A stretch of 64,000 bases of DNA. It comes from DASXKD01 sp963734725 (lineage in GTDB: Bacteria; Actinomycetota; Actinomycetes; Streptosporangiales; Streptosporangiaceae). Numbering within the stretch: position 1 is the first letter of the stretch; each line of letters opens with the position of its first letter. A program made the translations under genes and the position numbers. The notes below the pieces were generated by a model that was not told the origin of the DNA, searched no databases, and saw nothing but the letters and a program-made list of their open reading frames with translations. The stretch spans positions 62,001-126,000 of the forward strand of contig CAVTIX010000021.1 in assembly GCA_963734725.1 (NCBI GenBank), written 5' to 3'. Shown piece by piece: positions 56,823 to 64,000 of this stretch.

Positions 56823-58237
56823 TGTGTTCCCTCCCTCCTGAAGGCCTCGACGGGTTCGAGTTCGTCGGGGGCGAAGTAGAGGAACCTGCCGTGATTGCGC
56901 TGCAACTCGGCGAGGGGGTCACTGACCGGGCTGACCGCCACGTGCACCTGCCCGTCCACGTCGTGCAATACCGCCTCGACCAGCGCCTCGCGCCCGGTGA
57001 GGAAGAGGTCCTGCGCGTCGGTGCGCCGGGCGCCCGGCCGCATCCTGACCCGGCTCCCCCGGGCGACCTTGACCCCGGCGACCAGGACATGGTCGGTCTC
57101 CGGCGAGACCGAGGTGTCCGACCCCGGGTCCCACCAGGGCGCCGGCGGTCTGTTGCCCGGCTCGGTGAACGTGGGCGGGACGGCGGCCTTGCCCGGTCCC
57201 GGCGACAGGTAGCGGATAGCGCCGTGCATCCGCTCCAGCATCTCCGGCGGCAGATCGTCCAGCCGGTCGATCAGGTCGGCCGCGCGCGGGTCGGTCGCCC
57301 GCGCCTCCTGCCGCTCCTCGTCGGTCAGCGCCAGCGTGCGCAGGGTCAGGATCTCGTCGATCTCGGTGGCGTCGAACAGGTCCCCGGCGCTTTCCGGGGC
57401 CACCTCGGGATGGTCGTAGAGAATGACCGGCGAGGACAGCATCAGGTCGCGGCATTCCGGCGGGCCGGCCAGCACCGGCCAGGTGCCGACGTTCACGCAC
57501 GCGGCCACCTCGCCAGCCGCCCATTCAGGCGGGTCGGTGAGCGACAGGAAGCTGCCGTCCGCGACGCCGATCAGCAAGTGCGCGGCGATCAGTGAGTGCT
57601 TCAGGCCGTCGTCCCTGCTGCGCAGCGGGACCTGCGGCGCCGTCCGGTTCTCGACGCGGACCCGCAGCCGGATGGCGCCGTAGGGCCCGGCGGTGCGCTC
57701 GGCCCGGACCACGACGGCGCCGGCGAGCGCCTCGCAACGGCGGAGCAGCCGGCCCGCCGGCGCCCCGTCCGGGCCGGCGAGGTTCTCGATCACCACCGAC
57801 TCGCCGAAGTCGAAGAGCAGCTCAGTGTGCTTGTCGAGCAGGTCGGCGACGCAGCCGCGGAAATGCTGTTCCCGCTCCAGCGCTTCGTCCCAGGAGCTGT
57901 GCTCGGTCTCGCCCACCCGCAGCGTGTCCACGTCCGTGGCCACGCCGGTACCCGGCTCGATCAGCTGCGCGGTGCGCCGCTGCAGGTGCAGGAAGCGCAG
58001 GCCGATGTCGAGTTCGGCGCCGGCGGGGCATTCCATCAGGCATTCGGTCTGGCTGGCCGACGGCTCATGCTCGTCCACGGCCCGGTAGGGCGGGGGCATC
58101 AGCACGCCGAACTGGAACCTGGTCCGGTTCTTCTGCGCCGACCGCCGGTACGGGTAGAGCACGTACCCCTCGTACAGCACGGCGTCCGCCACCTTGCGGG
58201 CGTGCTCGAGGTGCGCCGGGTCGGCGGTCATGGCCAC
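56819..58237 (-). CDS. Hydrogenase-operon protein of unknown function, 472 residues
   Basis: This is a large soluble protein without a signal peptide or recognised catalytic motif. Notable parts are VADAVLYEGYVLYPYRRSAQKNRTRF at the N-terminus (landmark only), then a long alpha/beta region, VILYDHPEVAPESAGDLFDATEIDEI near 270, and a C-terminal 60 residues with VRMRPGARRTDAQDLFLTGRE. Similar genes sit in hhySL operons of streptomycetes, so an assembly or maturation role is likely. ATG 58237 and ATG 58231 are both possible. It lies 39 bp after the DUF6084-like gene. Confidence 0.8.
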   Translation of the reverse strand: MAMTADPAHLEHARKVADAVLYEGYVLYPYRRSAQKNRTRFQFGVLMPPPYRAVDEHEPSASQTECLMECPAGAELDIGLRFLHLQRRTAQLIEPGTGVATDVDTLRVGETEHSSWDEALEREQHFRGCVADLLDKHTELLFDFGESVVIENLAGPDGAPAGRLLRRCEALAGAVVVRAERTAGPYGAIRLRVRVENRTAPQVPLRSRDDGLKHSLIAAHLLIGVADGSFLSLTDPPEWAAGEVAACVNVGTWPVLAGPPECRDLMLSSPVILYDHPEVAPESAGDLFDATEIDEILTLRTLALTDEERQEARATDPRAADLIDRLDDLPPEMLERMHGAIRYLSPGPGKAAVPPTFTEPGNRPPAPWWDPGSDTSVSPETDHVLVAGVKVARGSRVRMRPGARRTDAQDLFLTGREALVEAVLHDVDGQVHVAVSPVSDPLAELQRNHGRFLYFAPDELEPVEAFRREGTQ

Positions 58238-58276
58238 ACCGCCGGCCCGGCGTAGTCGACGTGCCTGGGCCGGCGG

Positions 58277-58926
58277 TCATGGCTGGTCCGCGTCGTCGGC
58301 GTCGGCGCGCTTCAGCAGCGCGTCCAGCGTCAGGTCCCAGGTCGGCAACGCGTGCGCCGACTTGAAGCGCTGGAGTTCCTCCAGCGTCTGCCGGCTGATC
58401 TTGATCCACGCGCTGTTCGGGAAGTGGGCGTCGATCGCCTCGCGCCAGACCCTCACCGGCAGCCGGTACGCCGCCTCCTTGCTCCACGGCACCTGCTGTA
58501 CCTGGATCCGCCCGTCCACGATGGTGAACACGGTCCCGCTGAACAGCAGCAGCAACGGGATCTCGCCCGCCTCCAGGCTGTCGAAGTACCTGGCCGAGCC
58601 CACCTCCAGGTCGTAGGTGAACGTGACCGGCAGCTCGATCTCGATCGCGCCGGAGAATCCGGGCACCATCGTCGCCACCGTGCTGAACTGCATGGGCTTC
58701 AGCGTGTCGGCCCATCGCTCGGTGTCGCCGAACAGATCGTTCAGCCGCTCCGCTTCCGCGGCCGAATAGCGGCGCCGGCCGGCTCGATCCTGATCTGGCA
58801 CCGCAGCGCGATCGCTTCGACCCGCTGGCCGCTGGTCTCGCTGATCCGCAGCACGAGCGAGAGGGCCGGCACCACCGCGTACCGGTCCACCTTGGTCCCG
58901 ATGCAGTCGAAGGCGAGCTCGGCCAC
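58277..58926 (-). CDS. DUF6084-like hydrogenase-operon protein, frameshifted
   Basis: Two overlapping frames together make one protein of about 215 residues. From ATG 58926, MAELAFDCIGTKVDRYAVV to CQIRIEP is the N-terminal part. After a one-base loss in the GGCCGGC run at 58777-58783 the sequence continues in the next frame as RRRYSAAEAERLNDLFGD, with FSGTVFTIVDGRIQ near 130 and ISRQTLEELQRFK near 185. The two halves join without a gap as in intact family members. It lies 1 bp after the DUF5947-like gene. Either a sequencing indel or inactivation accounts for the break. Confidence 0.82.
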
Positions 58927-58927
58927 G

Positions 58928-59770
58928 TCAGGGCTCCTGCGCCGGTGCTAGCCCTGACCCCGCCACCCCGCGCCCTGCTGGCTCTGACCCCGCCACCCCG
59001 CGCCCAGCTGGCTCTGACCCCGCCACCCCGCGCCCTGCTGGCTCTGACCCCGCCACCCCGCGCCCTGCTGGCTCTGACCCCGCCACCCCGCCCCATACCC
59101 GCGCGCGGGAGCGCACCAGGCTGAGGAAGTCGGCGATGCTCTGCCGCGCCTGCTCCCCGCCGTCGAAGCCGCGCCAGTACAGGCGCATCCGCCCGGCCAG
59201 CTCGTAGCAGGCGTCCACCGGCACCAGGAAGTGCTCGACGCCCTCGTCGGTGCGGCAGATCAGCGCCGCCTCCACGTCCGGCGCGATCGCCGCGAGCAGC
59301 GGGTGGTCGGCGGCGAGCCGGTCCCAGGCCGCCAGGTCGAGCCGGCACTCGGTGGCGCCCGCCGGGCTCGGGTAGAAGCCGGTCACCTCGCCGGCGACCG
59401 AGCTGTGCAGGAAGAACGCCAGCCCGACGGGGATCTCCAGCAGATCCCACTCGGCGGCGGTCATCGGCCGGCCCGGGTCTTCGAGGTACCGGTCGGGGAT
59501 CGAGCGGTACCGGCCGCGGCCCGCCTGCCCGTGCGTGAACAGCAGGTAGCACGGGCGGCAGGCGCACATCAGGCTGGACTGCTCCAGGTCCGCGACGTGC
59601 CCGTGCTCGGCGCCGATCCCCGCCGCGCAGAACTCACACTTCTCCTCGGCCTGTGCGGTGGCCCCGGCGCGGCCCCCCTCCCAGCCCACGCCGGGGCCCG
59701 CTGCCGGGACGGTGGGGCTGCCCGGCAGGTCTGACACGAACCTCCGCAAGCCCGCGGGCCCGCCACTCAC
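58928..59770 (-). CDS. DUF5947-like hydrogenase-operon protein with C-terminal decapeptide repeats
   Basis: This 280-residue protein begins VSGGPAGLRRFVSDLPGS from GTG 59770. It has two cysteine pairs, EKCEFCAAG near 42 and MCACRPCYLLF near 68, likely a zinc or iron-sulfur site. The middle region (VGLAFFLHSSVAGEVTGFYP, then CYELAGRMRLYWRGFDGG) matches what I know of DUF5947. The last 50 residues are five copies of a GVAGSEPAGR-type repeat encoded by the 30-bp array at 58951-59096. It is part of the hhy operon. Confidence 0.82.
   Translation of the reverse strand: MSGGPAGLRRFVSDLPGSPTVPAAGPGVGWEGGRAGATAQAEEKCEFCAAGIGAEHGHVADLEQSSLMCACRPCYLLFTHGQAGRGRYRSIPDRYLEDPGRPMTAAEWDLLEIPVGLAFFLHSSVAGEVTGFYPSPAGATECRLDLAAWDRLAADHPLLAAIAPDVEAALICRTDEGVEHFLVPVDACYELAGRMRLYWRGFDGGEQARQSIADFLSLVRSRARVWGGVAGSEPAGRGVAGSEPAGRGVAGSEPAGRGVAGSEPAGRGVAGSGLAPAQEP
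58951..59096. repeat. 30-bp tandem repeat, five units, in the DUF5947-like gene
   Basis: Units start at 58951, 58981, 59011, 59041 and 59071 and follow GCTCTGACCCCGCCACCCCG plus ten bases of CGCCCTGCTG type, with one to three differences per unit. Thirty bases equal ten codons, so unit gain or loss keeps the frame. Confidence 0.92.
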
Positions 59771-59777
59771 TTGCCTG

Positions 59778-59936
59778 CCTCCCTCGCGGGCGCTTCGCTT
59801 GGTCGCGCCGGAGGCGCGCCAGATTGCGGTGCGGAAGGCGTGTCCTCGCCGCCGGGACACCGCGGCGGCGCTTCGTCGGTCGTGCCGAAGGCGCGCAAAG
59901 CGACGCTGTGCGGCGTTCGGCCCGGCGGCTGCGGCA
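59778..59936. repeat. Dispersed repeat, copy B, in the hydrogenase operon
   Basis: This is the longer copy of the repeat at 45000-45110, filling the 196-bp gap between the NifU/Rieske-like gene and the DUF5947-like gene. It includes a further internal block (GCGCCGGAGGCGCGCCAGAT to GCGGAAGG and CTTCGTCGGTCGTGCCGAAG) absent from copy A. On the minus strand it encodes a 57-residue frame, MPQPPGRTPH..., ending just before GTG 59770. Confidence 0.75.
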
Positions 59937-59966
59937 TAACAGTGCCCATGATTGACAGCGGGTGTC

Positions 59967-60842
59967 TCATGACGGCACCGCCGCTGGCACCGCGACCCGG
60001 ACGCCCTGGCTGTCGGCCAGCAGCGGCAGCGGATCGAGATGGGCGGCCAGGCCATCCAGCCCGGCGCCCGCCCGGCACACGTCATACCGGGCGCCGCACG
60101 GGCAGGTCAGCACCTCGCGGTGCAGCGTTCCCTCGCCCATCGGGGAGCCGCACGAGGCGCACTCGTCGCGGTAGGCGTACAACGTGCCGCGGACCGAACA
60201 GACGAGCACCGCGATGTCCCCGGCGGACGCGGTCACCGGCCGGGAACTGGGCGGGCCGATGTCCGGCAACGGCACCCACTCGCCGCCGGAAGAGGTTGGC
60301 GGGCCCGCGCCGGGCGGCGTGCCGGGGCGGGGCCCGATCTGCAGCAACTTCGGCTCTGGCGGTGCGGTCATTCCCTCCACAACCACCTCGGCGACCTCAG
60401 GCGCCGCATCCTGCACGGCGCCCTCGATCGCCAGCCGGACGGTGACGGTCGAGGAGGGGCAGCCGTGGCAGGAACCTTCCAGCCGGAGCCGGGCGGCGCC
60501 GTCGCGCACGCCCAGGTACTGCACCCCGCCGGCGTGCGAGCCCAGGTACGGCCGGACCCCGTCCAGCGCCCGCTGGATCCGCTCGTCCACGTCCAGCGGG
60601 TGCAGCCCGTGCAGCAACAGCAGGCCCTCCACCAGCGGGTCGTCGGTGAGCTTCGCCACGATCGCCCGGCCGGCCTCGCCCTCCTCGGCCAGCGCGGACA
60701 TGATGGCCGCCAGGCCGTCCCCATACATGCCGACCAGCAGGCGGACAAGCTCCTCGGCGGTGTCGGCGGCGGCGCCGCCGCGTGCCCGCAGGGCGGCCAG
60801 GAGCTCCTCGATCCGCTCGCCCGCTTGCGCAACGCTGGTCAT
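59967..60842 (-). CDS. NifU-like domain protein with Rieske-like four-cysteine domain, hydrogenase operon
   Basis: This 291-residue protein begins MTSVAQAGERIEELLA and has a helical region to about 95, then a NifU C-terminal-type domain with RPYLGSHAGGVQYLGV and SCHGCPSSTVT near 135 (CxxC). A Pro/Gly linker follows, then a Rieske-like ferredoxin fold near 205-290. The latter has CASCG and TCPCGARYD in place of CxH and CxxH, so four cysteines replace the two Cys plus two His. It could deliver or relay electrons or iron-sulfur clusters for HhySL. ATG 60842 is 61 nt after the hhyL stop. Confidence 0.85.
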   Translation of the reverse strand: MTSVAQAGERIEELLAALRARGGAAADTAEELVRLLVGMYGDGLAAIMSALAEEGEAGRAIVAKLTDDPLVEGLLLLHGLHPLDVDERIQRALDGVRPYLGSHAGGVQYLGVRDGAARLRLEGSCHGCPSSTVTVRLAIEGAVQDAAPEVAEVVVEGMTAPPEPKLLQIGPRPGTPPGAGPPTSSGGEWVPLPDIGPPSSRPVTASAGDIAVLVCSVRGTLYAYRDECASCGSPMGEGTLHREVLTCPCGARYDVCRAGAGLDGLAAHLDPLPLLADSQGVRVAVPAAVPS

Positions 60843-60902
60843 CGGGCCTCGCTTCCTCGGCAGTCGCGGCGCCGCGCCCACGGCGCCGCACATCCACAGG
60901 CG

Positions 60903-62687
60903 TCAGGTTGCCAGGGTGACCGTCATCGGCGAGTGCACCTTTTCCAGCTTCTTCCCGCCGCCGAGGTACATGTGCACGCCGCAGGGCAGGCATGGGTCGA
61001 AGCTGCGGACCGCCCGCATGATGTCAATGCCCTTGAACGTCTCCGGCGGGTTCTCCTCGAAGATCGGCGTGTTCTGCACCGAGTCCTCGTACGGCCCGGG
61101 CGTTCCGTAGACGTCGCGGACACTGGCATTCCACGGAGTCGGCGGGTACGGGTGGTAGTTCGCGATCTTCCCGCCGCGGATCACCATGTGATGGGACAAG
61201 ACGCCGCGCACCGCCTCGGTGAACCCGCAGCTGTTCGCCTCATCGGGGACGCTGAACGGTTCCCAGGTCTTGGTGTGCCCGGCCCGGATCTCGGCCAGCG
61301 CCTTCTCGGTGAAGTGCAGCGCGCACGCCGCCGCGTAGGCCTGGAAGTAGGTGCGCGCCCGGTCGCGCTCGATCGCGTTGGACAGCGGCGCGCCATTCTT
61401 ATCCGTGGGGATCTTCCACTCGAACGTGACCTCGGGCTTGCTGACCGTGCGCGGCAGGTTGATCAGCACGCTGTGGCCGGTGGACTTGACGTAGCCGAAG
61501 TCGACAAGCCCGCCGAGCGCGGTCGCCCAGAGCCGGGCGATGGGGCCGCCGCCGGTGTCGGCCGCGAGGTGGTTGGTCCCGTCGAACCAGCGCGGCGACA
61601 TGACCCAGCTGTACTTGCCGCCGAAGTCCCGCTTGGCCGGCTTGGGAATCGTGTGCTGGTTCCACGGGTGCCTGCGGTCCACCGGGTTGCCCAGGGGATC
61701 GCGGGCGACGAACATCTCCTGGTCTTCCCAGTCCTCGTAGTAAGAGCTGCCGAGCAGGATACGGATCCCGAGGTTGATCTCCACCAGGTCGTTGGTGAGC
61801 AGTTGCCCGTCCCTGATCACGCCAGGGCTGACGAACATCTTGCGGCCCCAGTCGGTCATGTGGTCGTAGCGGAAGTCGCAGACCTCGGGGTCGTTGAGGC
61901 TGCCCCAGCAGACCAGGTCCGCGCGGCGCCGGCCGACCTCCTCATACCCGGGCAGCGCCTCGTAGAAGAAGTTGAACAGGTCGTCGTGCATCGGCACCAC
62001 GCGCTTCATGAACTCCACATAGCGCATGAGCCGCGTCAGGTAGTCGGTGAAGAGCTGGACCGTCGCGGTCGTCCCGACGCCGCCGGGGTAGAGCGTGGAG
62101 GGGTGCACGTGGCGCCCCTCCATCAGGCAGAACATCTCTCTGGTGGACCGGCTGACCTGCAGCGCCTCGCGGTAGAACTCCCCTTCGAGCGGGTTCAGCG
62201 ACCGCATGATGTCGCCGATGGTGCGGTAGCCGTGGTCGGCCGCGTGCGGCGCCTCGGTCCGGTTGGCCTGCTCCAGCACGCCCGGGTTGGTCTCCGAGAC
62301 CATCCGCTCGCAGAAGTCCACCCCGACCAGGTTCTCCTGGAAGATGTTGTGGTCGAACATGTACTCCGCGGACTCGCCCAGGTTGATGATCCACTCGCCG
62401 AGGTGCGGGGGGCGCACGCCGTAGGCCATGTTCTGGTTGTAGACCGAGCAGGTCGCGTGGTTGTCACCGCAGATGCCGCAGATGCGGCTGGTGATGAAGT
62501 GCGCGTCCCGGGGGTCCTTGCCCTTCATGAAGATGCTGTATCCGCGGAAGATCGACGAGGTGCTGTGACACTCGACGACCTTCTTCTGCTTAAAGTCGAT
62601 CTTTGTGTAGATGCCCAGGCTGCCAACGATCCGGGTGATCGGATCCCAGGCCATCTCCACCAAGCCGGTGTCTTCGGCGGTCGTCAT
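60903..62687 (-). CDS. hhyL: Group 1h (high-affinity) [NiFe]-hydrogenase large subunit
   Basis: This 594-residue catalytic subunit carries the Ni-Fe site. The N-terminal cysteine motif is SRICGICGDNHATCS near 68 and the C-terminal one is DPCLPCGVHMYLGGGK near 566, in the forms specific to the actinobacterial group 1h/5 enzymes that oxidise atmospheric H2. The C-terminal stretch after the His should be present in the precursor and may be processed. The start ATG 62687 has GAGGAG 5 nt upstream. It follows hhyS by 46 bp. No hyp maturation genes are inside the window. Confidence 0.97.
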   Translation of the reverse strand: MTTAEDTGLVEMAWDPITRIVGSLGIYTKIDFKQKKVVECHSTSSIFRGYSIFMKGKDPRDAHFITSRICGICGDNHATCSVYNQNMAYGVRPPHLGEWIINLGESAEYMFDHNIFQENLVGVDFCERMVSETNPGVLEQANRTEAPHAADHGYRTIGDIMRSLNPLEGEFYREALQVSRSTREMFCLMEGRHVHPSTLYPGGVGTTATVQLFTDYLTRLMRYVEFMKRVVPMHDDLFNFFYEALPGYEEVGRRRADLVCWGSLNDPEVCDFRYDHMTDWGRKMFVSPGVIRDGQLLTNDLVEINLGIRILLGSSYYEDWEDQEMFVARDPLGNPVDRRHPWNQHTIPKPAKRDFGGKYSWVMSPRWFDGTNHLAADTGGGPIARLWATALGGLVDFGYVKSTGHSVLINLPRTVSKPEVTFEWKIPTDKNGAPLSNAIERDRARTYFQAYAAACALHFTEKALAEIRAGHTKTWEPFSVPDEANSCGFTEAVRGVLSHHMVIRGGKIANYHPYPPTPWNASVRDVYGTPGPYEDSVQNTPIFEENPPETFKGIDIMRAVRSFDPCLPCGVHMYLGGGKKLEKVHSPMTVTLAT

Positions 62688-62733
62688 AGCACTCCTCTAT
62701 TCCCTTGCGGCTCGGGGCGCCGCCCGCGCGTGG

Positions 62734-63807
<1,074 letters not shown>

Positions 63808-63896
63808 CGCGGCCACCTCCTGACATCTGATTCGGCGTTCGCGATGCGCGGACGGTGGTCATGCTAGACCTGGCTGGACCGGCCTACAAGACCAAG

Positions 63897-63924
63897 TAGA
63901 CAGTTGACCGGACAGAAATGTCTA
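63897..63924. promoter_or_regulatory. Inverted repeat upstream of hhyS
   Basis: TAGACA (63897-63902) and TGTCTA (63919-63924) face each other across 16 nt, with GGACAG and GTTGACC inside. It lies 90-117 nt upstream of ATG 63807, in the 125-bp gap that must contain the hydrogenase promoter. It could be an operator; no -35/-10 pair on the minus strand is convincing. Confidence 0.4.
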
Positions 63925-63932
63925 GATCCGCG

Positions 63933-64000
63933 TCACTTGCCCGTTACTAATTCCGCGAACGACTGCTGCTGGCGGCCAAAGCTGGCCATCGGGGTGGCCA
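63933..64000 (-). CDS. Possible C-terminus of a gene entering from the right edge
   Basis: On the minus strand an open frame enters from the window edge and ends at TGA 63935-63933, reading ATPMASFGRQQQSFAELVTGK. The composition is protein-like and no stop interrupts it, but only 22 codons are visible. If real, this gene lies upstream of the hydrogenase operon in the same direction. Confidence 0.35.
   Translation of the reverse strand, partial: ATPMASFGRQQQSFAELVTGK

Noticed and set aside
58951..59096. Regular 30-bp repeats considered as a CRISPR array.
   Set aside because: Units are directly adjacent with no spacers and they encode in-frame peptide repeats; no cas genes are present.

Overview
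This window is very GC-rich, with GTG starts and many 4-bp stop/start overlaps (ATGA, GTGA). It reads as the chromosome of a free-living soil-type actinomycete. Supporting markers are a LexA box of the TCGAAC-N4-GTTCGA type, an imuA'-imuB-dnaE2 mutagenesis cassette, an MshC-like ligase of mycothiol chemistry, a Scr1/WhiJ-type regulator with a DUF397 partner, and a high-affinity group 1h [NiFe]-hydrogenase operon. I cannot fix the genus. No rRNA, tRNA, CRISPR array or phage module is visible; the only mobile element is a lone tnpB.

Layout, left to right. 1-4412: SOS mutasome on the minus strand (dnaE2 runs off the left edge). 4500-8682: prolyl-oligopeptidase-type peptidase, histone-deacetylase-family amidohydrolase, a small acidic repeat ORF and a methyltransferase. 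8731-14749: a complete dipeptide/oligopeptide ABC importer, divergent from a CocE-type hydrolase and a Rieske oxygenase (14887-18037), then an HxlR regulator. 18577-22120: GNAT protein, Nudix hydrolase, AAC(2')-I-like acetyltransferase and sedolisin peptidase. 22148-25440: thiol-dependent quinone reductase, serS and an EamA exporter that runs in frame into serS. 25684-30329: two apolipoprotein N-acyltransferases and a lipoprotein L,D-transpeptidase. 30336-33069: a three-gene set with geranylgeranyl reductase-like, membrane and UbiE-like proteins. 33163-36314: MBL protein, MshC-like ligase and tnpB. 36375-41541: fused hydantoinase/oxoprolinase and an NDP-forming acyl-CoA synthetase alpha protein. 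41644-44137: MBL-rhodanese, a small protein and DedA. 44150-47841: ABC permease plus a hydrolase-ABC ATPase fusion. 47897-51482: CO-dehydrogenase-type molybdoenzyme, next to an ammonia-lyase remnant. 52128-56620: membrane proteins, the XRE/DUF397 module, a DUF5666-like exported protein and a YtxH-like protein. 56718-63807: the hhySL hydrogenase operon with its accessory genes.

Functionally, the window combines trace-gas oxidation (H2 by HhySL, possibly CO or another small substrate by the Cox-type enzyme), peptide uptake and hydrolysis, lipoprotein maturation and damage-induced mutagenesis.

Three otherwise intact genes carry single or double base indels (about 10741, 42682 and 58780), one more indel fuses EamA to SerS (24542), and the 5' end of the first lnt is doubtful. 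Either the sequence contains indel errors or this strain is accumulating lesions; raw reads would decide. The least explained items are a palindromic element found in front of both dnaE2 and the hydantoinase gene, a dispersed repeat that has become the N-terminus of an ABC permease, and a four-cysteine Rieske-like domain in the hydrogenase operon.
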